Assembly: GCA_023664775.1 (NCBI GenBank)
Contig: JAMPEW010000017.1
Span: 1 to 57,383, forward strand
Source: Clostridium sp.
GTDB taxonomy: Bacteria; Bacillota; Clostridia; Lachnospirales; Lachnospiraceae
Direction of reading: 5' to 3'
Length of the DNA: 57,383 bases
Both the position numbers and the translations under genes were made by a program. Within the stretch, counting starts at the first letter, position 1. Every line of letters starts with the position of its first letter. The notes beneath the pieces were generated by a model that saw only the letters and a program-made list of their open reading frames with translations, was not told the DNA's origin and made no database searches. Of this stretch, positions 50,312-57,383 are shown in pieces.

Positions 50312-50960
50312 ACCAAATTTTAAAAAAGCATATATTTTAGCAAATGAAATACTAGTGAAATCACGAATAATAAATGCTTTTCCCTTTTCGGTTACCAAAT
50401 TAATCAAAGAGATATCAGACGTGCAATGTTGTAGTTTTAAAAGAGCTCAAAAATATAATGTTGATATTGAGGCATTTGGAAGCAAGTCAGCAATTTTGAC
50501 AGAATATCTTGGAAGACAGATTATTTTTTATAATCAGCTTGATATTGATGAAAGAGTTCGGTTTTCGATGCTCCATGAAGTTGGTCATTATCTTCTTGAC
50601 CATGATATGGACACTGATAATAAAGAACTATATGAAAGGCAAGAGATTGAAACAAATTTTTTTGCGGCACAGCTTCTTATGCCGGAGCAAACCTTGTTAG
50701 AATTACAGAGTCGAGGTAAAACTATTGATGCTGATTTTCTGATAACTTCATTTAAGGTATCGAAGGAAGCAGCAGAAAAGAGGATTGGGACCTTGTATAA
50801 AATAAATCCAGACTTTCGTTCTAAAGATGAAAAAGAATTTGATGATTTAATATTGTTGAAGTATAAGGGGTTTCTCGATTCAATAGTACCAAAGCAGAAT
50901 CAAAATAATTGGTTTGAAGATGAGTATGAAAGACAGAGGGAAAGAGAAAGGTGGCATTAA
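50301..50960 (+). CDS. ImmA/IrrE-type metallopeptidase
   Basis: 219 residues starting at GTG 50301, 7 nt after GAGGAGG (50287-50293). The zinc motif is in MLHEVGHYLLDHD (HEVGH), and the downstream ETNFFAAQLLMPEQ holds the third ligand, Glu. This is the ImmA/IrrE family (DUF955). The C-terminus (RSKDEKEFDDLILLKYKG and onwards) is charged and of unknown role. It should cleave the adjacent XRE repressor under inducing conditions. The pair is typical of integrative elements and of some toxin-antitoxin-like units. A short hairpin, GCTAG/CTAGC (near 51029-51053), follows. Confidence 0.9.
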   Translation: MTYKPNFKKAYILANEILVKSRIINAFPFSVTKLIKEISDVQCCSFKRAQKYNVDIEAFGSKSAILTEYLGRQIIFYNQLDIDERVRFSMLHEVGHYLLDHDMDTDNKELYERQEIETNFFAAQLLMPEQTLLELQSRGKTIDADFLITSFKVSKEAAEKRIGTLYKINPDFRSKDEKEFDDLILLKYKGFLDSIVPKQNQNNWFEDEYERQRERERWH

Positions 50961-51079
50961 AATATGACAGACAATTATATATTGAATGTTGGTTGGGAAG
51001 AGGTATGTTAAGGCGTTGCTTTTAACATAGAAAAAGCTAGAGAAGAAACCCTAGCTAATTCCCTTGTCAAAGATAGTCC

Positions 51080-51108
51080 TTGACATTATTTTTTACACAC
51101 ATTAATAA
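51080..51108 (+). promoter_or_regulatory. Promoter of the small basic protein gene
   Basis: TTGACA (51080-51085), a 17 nt spacer and TAATAA (51103-51108). An inverted repeat, CAAAGATAGT...ACTATCTTTTG (51068-51131), encloses the promoter and could place it in a cruciform or leader fold. Confidence 0.6.
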
Positions 51109-51162
51109 TACCAAAGGGTACTATCTTTTGCAAGGAGATTTTTGCAAAGGAGGTGTTGTGAT

Positions 51163-51288
51163 ATGGCAGTACATCATGGTGGAAAAGTTGGTGGAGCAGC
51201 TAGAAAATTAGCTAGTAAATCTACTGGAAAAAGCACTAAAAGTAAGGCTGGCAAGACTTTGGCTAATCATAAGGCTAAGTATCATTAA
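51163..51288 (+). CDS. 41-residue basic protein
   Basis: ATG 51163 follows a perfect AAGGAGGTG eight bases upstream, and the frame stays open to TAA 51286-51288. The product is rich in Lys, Ser, Ala, Gly and His (VHHGGKVGGAARKLASKSTG, then KAGKTLANHKAKYH). It has no hydrophobic stretch; it resembles a nucleic-acid-binding or disordered peptide. Small proteins with an S-x-AG-x-x-L-x-x-H pattern recur in bacteria, as far as I remember, without a known function. The strong ribosome site and own promoter argue for real expression. It is 85 nt before an unrecognised 216-residue gene, its likely partner. Confidence 0.7.
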   Translation: MAVHHGGKVGGAARKLASKSTGKSTKSKAGKTLANHKAKYH

Positions 51289-51373
51289 TTGAGTCGCAAA
51301 GATTTACAAGACCTGAACATGTCTAAAAACTGTTCATTCATTATATGAACTTTAATGGTAGGAGGTAGATAAA

Positions 51374-52024
51374 ATGACAATAGAATTTAATTTTTCGCAG
51401 TTAAAGAATGTATATTTTGATGCTCTTAATTCTTATGATAAATCGGTGGCATTTGATGTAAACATTGGTAGAGGTCAATTTTTATTTCTTATGTTTTTGG
51501 CTGAAGATGATGAGAAAGATACTTTGTTTCTGTATATGCGAAATACGCTAATTATGCGAAAACTCAAAATGTATGGTAGTCATAGAAATGGAGATTTTAA
51601 AGTTTATATCTCAGATGAAGTACAAAAACGGATGGTTGCTGAATTGCAATTAAAAGAAGGAAATGGAAATTTTGAATTTAATACATTTCTTAAGCAATTA
51701 AATAATGCTATTCCTTTAAAGGTAGACATGAAGAAAAAGGTAAATACACTTAGAAAAAATAGAAATGTTATTCAGAATGTTGCTATTAATGATCTTGAAA
51801 AAACGGTGTTGATTGGTACAAAAACTTTACCAAAGGGAAAACCACAAGATAAAACTTTAAGAAAATTGTATATGTATACAGAGGAAAGTGAATCAATAAT
51901 TACAGAATTTATTAGTAATCTTAAGAAAGCTAATATGACAGTTGCATGGACAACAGAAGACCAAAGGTTTAAAGCTGCTGATATCAACTTATTAATTAAT
52001 AATATTAGTGTTGATACTGTGTAA
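51374..52024 (+). CDS. Unrecognised 216-residue protein
   Basis: Translation starts at ATG 51374 with TAGGAGGTAG just upstream. It is a soluble alpha/beta protein, Lys- and Asn-rich, with no signal peptide or membrane helix. Recognisable stretches: FDVNIGRGQFLFLMFLAEDD, DTLFLYMRNTLIMRKLKMYG and VDMKKKVNTLRKNRNVIQNV. I see no catalytic triad, metal site or P-loop. Its low G+C and the context of an ImmR/ImmA pair and a small basic protein suggest a mobile or defence function, but the sequence does not define it. Confidence 0.7.
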   Translation: MTIEFNFSQLKNVYFDALNSYDKSVAFDVNIGRGQFLFLMFLAEDDEKDTLFLYMRNTLIMRKLKMYGSHRNGDFKVYISDEVQKRMVAELQLKEGNGNFEFNTFLKQLNNAIPLKVDMKKKVNTLRKNRNVIQNVAINDLEKTVLIGTKTLPKGKPQDKTLRKLYMYTEESESIITEFISNLKKANMTVAWTTEDQRFKAADINLLINNISVDTV

Positions 52025-52220
52025 TTATACTGTATGTATAATATAACTATGAGGGTGATGTAGTACGCATACCAGAATTTTTAATGACAGGGAAGTCTTT
52101 GGTGGATGTTATTTGGTATTTAATCTATCATACAGAAATCTAAAGATTATTAGGGATGAAGCATGGTTTTGTCAGTATCTGTTGTTGAAAGGCTGGTAAA
52201 TGAATAAAGGAAGGTGCTAA
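52025..52220 (+). other. Gap with short gene-like traces
   Basis: No complete gene is visible. A stretch from about 52062 reads VRIPEFLMTGKSLVDVIWYL up to a stop near 52143, without a start or ribosome site, and may be a remnant. The ribosome site GGAAGG before 52221 is present; no clear promoter. Confidence 0.4.
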
Positions 52221-52613
52221 ATGTTTAAATTTATTTTTGATCGTGTAACAGATCCGTTAGGATTACCTATTGAATGGTACTATGAATGGTTTGTTTTAGC
52301 AATAATAGGGATATTAGCATATAAATTTGCTTATAAAACAGTAGGTGTTTTATATCACGACGGTTCTATATCAGGAAGTGTTGCAGGTTCATTTTTCCAT
52401 TGGGTAATTAGAAGCATATATTTTATTACAGTGTGGGCTGTTACATATGGTGCGATTTGGGTGGGAAAGTTTGTTGCATTGCATAAGGTCCAGATTGCTA
52501 TGGGGATGTGTGGTATAATAACTATTATGGTTGTAGTGAAGTTGTTAATTTGGTATAAGGAACGAAAAATACCTAATGTGTTAGGCAAAATTGAGAAAGA
52601 TGAAAACCGTTGA
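52221..52613 (+). CDS. Small membrane protein of unknown function
   Basis: 130 residues; ATG 52221 has AAAGGAAGG upstream. Three hydrophobic helices are visible: WFVLAIIGILAYKFAYKTVG (about 25-44), WVIRSIYFITVWAVTYGAIW (about 62-81) and VQIAMGMCGIITIMVVVKLL (about 92-111). The C-terminal ~20 residues are charged (WYKERKIPNVLGKIEKDENR). No family is recognised. It lies just upstream of sbcD and could be the last island gene or an unrelated chromosomal gene. Confidence 0.7.
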   Translation: MFKFIFDRVTDPLGLPIEWYYEWFVLAIIGILAYKFAYKTVGVLYHDGSISGSVAGSFFHWVIRSIYFITVWAVTYGAIWVGKFVALHKVQIAMGMCGIITIMVVVKLLIWYKERKIPNVLGKIEKDENR

Positions 52614-52706
52614 ATAAATATGATAACATTTATGGCGGAACACTCTGTATTGGCAAAATGCAGTACATTATTTAATGAAAAAGCTTGCAGAGCAGAAAGG
52701 AAAAAC

Positions 52707-53864
52707 ATGAAATTTCTACATTTAGGTGATTTACACTTAGGAAAAACATTGAATGATTTTGATTTGATTGAGGATCAGAGGTATATCCTTGATCAGATTC
52801 TTCGCATCGCAGATAAAGAATCCATAGACGGTGTATTTATTGCGGGGGATGTGTATGATAAATCTATTCCAAGCGAGGCGGCTACGAAACTTTTAGATTA
52901 TTTTTTAATTGAACTAACAAAAAGAGAAATAAAAGTATTTATGGTGAGCGGAAATCATGATTCGGATGATCGTTTAAATTACGGAAGCACTCTGTTTGCA
53001 TCTAATCAGATATTTATATCGGCTGTTTTTGATGGGACACTTCATAAGCAGAGCTTCGCTGATGAGAATACGGAAATTGATATATACATGCTTCCGTTTG
53101 TAAAAGCTTCACAGGTAAAACATTATTTTCCAGACGAAGATATAGAGAGTTATAATGATGCTGTTCGAACCATAATAAGAAACACGCCTATAAACAAAAA
53201 TAATAAAAATATTTTGGTGGCACATCAATTTGTTGCTGGGAGAGGAGAGGATCCCATATTAGCAGGTTCCGAAAGCGTTGGAACACAGAGTGTAGGCATG
53301 GTTGAAAAAATTGGCTATGACTGCTTTGATGATTTTGATTATGTGGCATTAGGTCATATTCATTCTCCTCAAAGGGTTGGAAGGGATGAGGTTCGATATT
53401 CTAGTGCTCCTCTTAAATATTCACTTAGCGAAGTGAATAGTGAGAAGTCAATTCCACTTATTACGGTATCAGCAGAGGAAAAGGTTAAAATAGAGCTTGT
53501 TCCATTAAAGCCGATGAGGAATATGAGACATATAAAGGGGACGCTGAAGGAACTGCTGAATAAAAAGAATGTAAAAATGTCGGAGGATTTCATTTATGCG
53601 ACATTGACAGATGAGAATATCATTAATGATGCAATGGGAGTATTTAGGCAAACATATCCGAATACAGTGCGAATTGACTACGATAATTCACATACAAGAG
53701 AGATTGAGCAGGTGGATATCAGTAGAATTGCCGAAAACAAATCATTCACAGAGTTAATCGAAGATTTTTACAGGCTGATATATGGATGTGAAATTACAGA
53801 AGAAGAAATGGATGTAATGAGGACAGCAGCACGAGAGGCAGGTGTTATAAATGAAGCCAATTAA
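52707..53864 (+). CDS. sbcD: Nuclease SbcCD subunit D
   Basis: 385 residues; ATG 52707 (AGAAAGGAAA upstream) is chosen because the family starts MKFLHLGDLHLGK; an in-frame ATG 87 nt before it lacks a ribosome site. The metallophosphoesterase motifs are GDLHLG, AGDVYD, GNHDSDDR and, later, ALGHIHSPQ. It is the Mre11-type 3'-5' exonuclease and hairpin endonuclease, acting with SbcC at DNA palindromes and ends. It overlaps sbcC by 14 nt. SbcCD is usually core, though it also has a role against phage replication intermediates. Confidence 0.95.
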   Translation: MKFLHLGDLHLGKTLNDFDLIEDQRYILDQILRIADKESIDGVFIAGDVYDKSIPSEAATKLLDYFLIELTKREIKVFMVSGNHDSDDRLNYGSTLFASNQIFISAVFDGTLHKQSFADENTEIDIYMLPFVKASQVKHYFPDEDIESYNDAVRTIIRNTPINKNNKNILVAHQFVAGRGEDPILAGSESVGTQSVGMVEKIGYDCFDDFDYVALGHIHSPQRVGRDEVRYSSAPLKYSLSEVNSEKSIPLITVSAEEKVKIELVPLKPMRNMRHIKGTLKELLNKKNVKMSEDFIYATLTDENIINDAMGVFRQTYPNTVRIDYDNSHTREIEQVDISRIAENKSFTELIEDFYRLIYGCEITEEEMDVMRTAAREAGVINEAN

Positions 53865-56800
53865 ACTAATCATAAGTGCAATTGGTCCCTATGCGGAGGA
53901 ACTTCCACCAATAGAGTTTGGTGCCTTTGAGGAAAAGGGATTATTTTTGATATCCGGAGATACTGGAGCGGGGAAAACTACGATATTTGATGCTATATGC
54001 TTTGCGTTATATGGAACGACCAGCGGAACATATAGAGATACGAAAAATTTAAGAAGCGAATACGCTGAGAATTCTGCAAAGAGCTATGTAGACTTTTATT
54101 TTTCACATCAGGGACGAAAATTTCACGTTTGGAGACTGCCGTCTTATGAAAGGCAAAAACAGCGTGGTTCCGGTGTGACAACAGAAAAGGAAAATGCGAT
54201 TTTTTATGAAGATGGGCAGACACCGATAGAAGGATGGAAGCAGGTTAATAATGCCGTAGAGGAACTGCTAAACATTAATAAAATGCAATTTAAACAGATT
54301 GTGATGATTGCACAAGGGGAATTTTGGAATTTATTGAATGCCAAAACAGAACAGAGAAAAGAAATATTGCGTACTATATTTTCAACGAATAGCTATAAAA
54401 ATATAGAGTACAAATTGAAAGATCGAAAGGATGCAAGCTACAATAGTTGGATGAAGGCTAAAAATAGTATTATTCAGCATTTTCAAGATGTGTCAACAAA
54501 TGAAGACGATGAACTTTTTGACGAGTTGGAGAATCTTAAGAGGAGGGCTGAACAATCTGAAAGTACATGGAATTTGGATGAAATCTTAGATGTAATTGAT
54601 CGTCTGATTATATCAGACAGAAAAAGATTAAAGTACATGGAAGCAGATTTGAAAAAGGCAGATGCGGAGCTAAATAAGAACAATGAGAAGCTTGCACAGG
54701 CGGAGATTAATAACAAACTTATCGAGAAACGGGATACGCTTGAAAAGGAAAAAGAGGAGCTTGAAAAAAGGAGGACGGAAATTGATAAAAAAAATGAGCT
54801 TTTAGACAAACAAAAGAAAGCTACCCGTAACGTGAATTCGTCTTATGATGCATGGACTAAGAAGCGTGATGAGGTATCTGCGGCTCAGAAAGAGATTAAA
54901 AAAGAAAAATCAAATTTAAGAATGGCTGTGGAGGATGTAAAGCAGGCTGATGCCATGCTTGCTGATGCCAAAAAGCAGGAACCGGTGGTTGATAATTTAA
55001 AGCAAATGATAAGCAGAATTGACGAGGAAGAACAGAAATATCAGCAAAAAGAGGAACTGAAAGAAAAGCTAAAAAAACTTGAAAAACGTGATGAAATTAT
55101 TAGTACAGAAGAAATAGATTTAAAAGAAGAGGAGAAATCTCTTAGGGAAAAGATAAAAGATCTTAAAAAGACAGTTGAGAAATTAAAAGGCAAACCAGTT
55201 GAGTTGCAGAAAGAAAAAAATGAGCACGAAAAGCTGGTGGAACTTTTGAAAAATTTAGAAGCAATAATAGACAATCAGATTCCAGAAAGAGAAAGAAAGA
55301 AAAAGGAGCTTTCTAAAAAGCAGAAAGCATTTATAGATGCACGTGACAAATATAAAGATGTTAGTGACAGGAGAGAAGTGGCTGAGCATATTTTTGAAGA
55401 TGGCAGAGCTGGTATTTTGGCGAAAAAACTTGTAGAAGGAGAGAAATGCCCAGTGTGTGGCTCTGTGCATCATCCAGAGCCGGCTAAGCTTAAGGAGGTT
55501 TCGATTTCAGAAGATGATTTAAAAAAACTTCAAGAAGAAGAGTCTCGGCTTCAAGAGAAAAAGAATAATGCAAATACAGAAGCAGAAAAGGCAAAGATAT
55601 CATTGGAGGAATTTGAGAAGCGAATTAGGACAACTATATTTGATTGCATTGAACATCCGCTTTTAAAAATAGATACGGAGGAAGGTTCTCTTGATGAACT
55701 GATTAAAGTAGTAAAGAAAGCAAAAATGCAGATTGAGACGAGAAAAGAGGAGAATATTAAAAAATGCAATTCCCTTGATGAAGATTGCAAGACGCTTGAG
55801 AAGGCTGAAAAAGATATTGAAGCTGCACAGGGAGATGAAACAGAGAAACTTACTGCAAAAAAAGAAAAACTTAACGAAAATAAGCAAGAAGTAAAACGGG
55901 AATTGACAAAAACGACAGCCACATTAAAGACGTTTGATGAATTGAGCTTTTCAGATTGGGAAACTGCAAAAAAAGAGAAAAAACAAGCAGAGACGGAGAA
56001 GAATAAGATAGTAGATGATATTGAGAAGGCAGGTGAGAAAAAGAAAAAAGCCGATAACAAAGTTACTGCTGTTAATTCGAAGTTAGAGACATTGAATGGA
56101 AGTCTGAAACAGCAGAAAAAGGATGAAGAGGATTTAAGAAAGAAATTGGAAAAGAAGGTCAGTGAAAATGGATTCTCTTCTGTAGAGGAAATGCAAAGAT
56201 TTGTTGTGAGTGAAGATAATATTACATCGGTGGACAAGGAGATTAATGAGTATAATCAGGCGGTTGCAACAAATGGGAGACAGCTTTCAGATGCCAAGTC
56301 GGATGCAAAAGGGAAAAAGGTTATAGACATTAAAGAATTAAAGGCTGTATGTGATAAACAGGGTGAAAGTGTGAATTCGCTCAGGAAGAACTATAACAAT
56401 AGCGAAACCAGAATAAGGATGAATGAAGAGAAAAAGAATAGTATTCTGGATGGAAAAGAAGAATTAGAGAAAGCACGTAAAGAGCATAATATTTGTCAGC
56501 GACTTTATGATTTGGTCAAAGGGAACACTGGAAAAGGCAAAATTACGCTGGAGCAGTACATACAGGCTGCGGGATTTGATGGGATTATTGCTGCTGCAAA
56601 CAGGAGACTGTTACCGATGAGTGATGGACAGTATGAACTGTATCGTCAGGAGGATTCTCTTGGTAAGAAAAGTAGTAATTTCCTTGATCTTGAAGTGTTA
56701 GATAATTATACGGGGCACAGAAGACCCGTGGGAAATCTTTCTGGTGGAGAAAGCTTTAAGGCGTCGTTGAGCCTCGCCTTGGGATTATCTGATACGGTGT

Positions 56801-57033
56801 CGTCTAATCTTGGCGGTGTGCAGATAGATGCACTCTTTGTGGATGAAGGCTTTGGAACATTAGACCGAAAATCGATAGATAGTGCGATGGAAATTTTAAT
56901 AAATTTGACTGGAAGTAACAAGCTGGTGGGAATTATCAGCCATAGGGAAGAGCTTATGGAGAATATCCAACAGCAGATTAAGGTCAGGAAGACAAAAAAT
57001 GGAAGTCAGATTACTGTTGAACGTGGTTTGTAG
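53851..57033 (+). CDS. sbcC: Nuclease SbcCD subunit C
   Basis: 1060 residues, Rad50-type SMC ATPase. Walker A is GDTGAGKTTIFDA near the start. Long coiled coils run from about 180 to 500 and 560 to 900 around a zinc hook GEKCPVCGSVHHP (C533, C536). The C-terminal lobe carries the signature LSGGESFKASLSLALGL and Walker B IDALFVDEGFGTLD. With SbcD it forms the ATP-controlled nuclease that removes DNA hairpins and blocked ends. The 14 nt overlap with sbcD ensures coupled translation. It is complete and shows no sign of decay. Confidence 0.96.
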   Translation: MKPIKLIISAIGPYAEELPPIEFGAFEEKGLFLISGDTGAGKTTIFDAICFALYGTTSGTYRDTKNLRSEYAENSAKSYVDFYFSHQGRKFHVWRLPSYERQKQRGSGVTTEKENAIFYEDGQTPIEGWKQVNNAVEELLNINKMQFKQIVMIAQGEFWNLLNAKTEQRKEILRTIFSTNSYKNIEYKLKDRKDASYNSWMKAKNSIIQHFQDVSTNEDDELFDELENLKRRAEQSESTWNLDEILDVIDRLIISDRKRLKYMEADLKKADAELNKNNEKLAQAEINNKLIEKRDTLEKEKEELEKRRTEIDKKNELLDKQKKATRNVNSSYDAWTKKRDEVSAAQKEIKKEKSNLRMAVEDVKQADAMLADAKKQEPVVDNLKQMISRIDEEEQKYQQKEELKEKLKKLEKRDEIISTEEIDLKEEEKSLREKIKDLKKTVEKLKGKPVELQKEKNEHEKLVELLKNLEAIIDNQIPERERKKKELSKKQKAFIDARDKYKDVSDRREVAEHIFEDGRAGILAKKLVEGEKCPVCGSVHHPEPAKLKEVSISEDDLKKLQEEESRLQEKKNNANTEAEKAKISLEEFEKRIRTTIFDCIEHPLLKIDTEEGSLDELIKVVKKAKMQIETRKEENIKKCNSLDEDCKTLEKAEKDIEAAQGDETEKLTAKKEKLNENKQEVKRELTKTTATLKTFDELSFSDWETAKKEKKQAETEKNKIVDDIEKAGEKKKKADNKVTAVNSKLETLNGSLKQQKKDEEDLRKKLEKKVSENGFSSVEEMQRFVVSEDNITSVDKEINEYNQAVATNGRQLSDAKSDAKGKKVIDIKELKAVCDKQGESVNSLRKNYNNSETRIRMNEEKKNSILDGKEELEKARKEHNICQRLYDLVKGNTGKGKITLEQYIQAAGFDGIIAAANRRLLPMSDGQYELYRQEDSLGKKSSNFLDLEVLDNYTGHRRPVGNLSGGESFKASLSLALGLSDTVSSNLGGVQIDALFVDEGFGTLDRKSIDSAMEILINLTGSNKLVGIISHREELMENIQQQIKVRKTKNGSQITVERGL

Positions 57034-57112
57034 TTTGCTTGAATGTGAGAAATATTTATTTTGCTAACTAGTGTTGATAATAACAGAATCTATAATAGGA
57101 TTATATATACCG

Positions 57113-57155
57113 AAGGGACGCTTTCCGTTACAAACACATAACGAAAGCGTCCCTT
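57113..57155. terminator. Convergent terminator after sbcC
   Basis: AAGGGACGCTTTCCGTTA (57113-57130) pairs with TAACGAAAGCGTCCCTT (57139-57155) with one bulged base. There is no T tract on either side; it lies between two convergent genes and may serve both. Confidence 0.65.
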
Positions 57156-57244
57156 ACTGTGATTTATCTATATTACACAACGTCATCAAAGAAAGCAACT
57201 ATCATTTTCGTATACAGCCAATCAATCCAAATCTGTAAACAACC

Positions 57245-57382
57245 TTACTTCCCCTCAGAAGAAAGCACTTCCTCCTGCAGCTTGTCAAATTCATCCATAC
57301 ATTCCTCTACGGATGCACCGTTTAGCAGCATGCGGACAATCTGGCATGTATTGCCCCATTGTTCCACTTTCATACCTGCGTT
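57245..57382 (-). CDS. C-terminal end of a family 1 extracellular solute-binding protein
   Basis: On the minus strand the frame runs in from the window edge to TAA (57247-57245) and gives 45 residues: NAGMKVEQWGNTCQIVRMLL, then NGASVEECMDEFDKLQEEV and SSEGK. The helical VEECMDEFDKLQ ending is typical of sugar ABC-importer binding lipoproteins of Lachnospiraceae. Most of the gene is outside the window. It would depend on an MsmX-type ATPase such as the one at 18188. Confidence 0.65.
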   Translation of the reverse strand, partial: NAGMKVEQWGNTCQIVRMLLNGASVEECMDEFDKLQEEVLSSEGK

Positions 57383-57383
57383 G

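Noticed and set aside
52062-52143. Short open stretch reading VRIPEFLMTGKS
   Set aside because: Under 30 codons, without start or ribosome site; noted only as a possible remnant.
55551-56237. Antisense open frame (228 codons) within sbcC
   Set aside because: Lys/Glu-rich coiled-coil codons read backwards give Ser/Phe-rich open frames; no start signals, and sbcC is clearly the real gene.

Overview
The window reads as chromosome of a low-to-moderate G+C Firmicute, most likely a Lachnospiraceae-type Clostridium. The reasons are strong AGGAGG ribosome binding sites, TTGACA-N17-TATAAT promoters, an MsmX-like ABC ATPase next to a PucR/CdaR-type regulator, FtsEX with an M23 hydrolase and a CtpA protease, a sortase-type TPNTGD surface protein and a YitT protein. 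This taxonomic call is inference; no rRNA or tRNA gene was seen.

Positions 1-27000 look like ordinary chromosome. They hold the end of an unrecognised gene; a VTC polyphosphate-polymerase-like / DUF4956 / Cthe_2159-like lipoprotein cluster; an XRE-like protein overlapping a Ser/Thr kinase with an external leucine-rich-repeat domain; a large cell-wall-anchored protein; two small XRE-plus-membrane-protein pairs; an ABC-2 exporter; an EF-P-modification-type SDR on the minus strand; LytR_C and YitT proteins; the MsmX-type ATPase; a PucR-type regulator; ftsE-ftsX-M23 hydrolase-S41 protease; and guaA. Two repeat families are scattered between genes: a 140-150 bp inverted-repeat element ending in GGGGCTGTC/GACAGCCCC (three copies) and a 61 bp element (two copies).

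Directly after guaA the sequence changes to A+T-richer genes in a defence island (about 27.1-52.6 kb). Its core is an approximately 16.5 kb compact operon on the plus strand: a small XRE controller, a C5 cytosine methyltransferase (DrmMII-like), a SNF2 helicase (DrmD-like), a beta-class Mod-type adenine methyltransferase, a Res-type helicase with a C-terminal PD-(D/E)XK motif, DrmA, DrmB (DUF1998), DrmC (phospholipase D), an AlbA/Schlafen-type ATP-binding protein and a small tail protein. This is a complete DISARM core combined with components of both described DISARM classes and a type III-like Mod/Res pair. I regard it as the most interesting system in the window.

Downstream, from their own promoters, are a GHKL-ATPase/PD-(D/E)XK fusion protein and a primase-helicase of the TOTE conflict type. 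Then come decayed ATPase and AlbA-type gene fragments, an ImmR/ImmA-like repressor-protease pair, a 41-residue basic protein, an unrecognised 216-residue protein and a small membrane protein. The window closes with sbcD-sbcC and, convergent on the minus strand, the end of a solute-binding lipoprotein gene.
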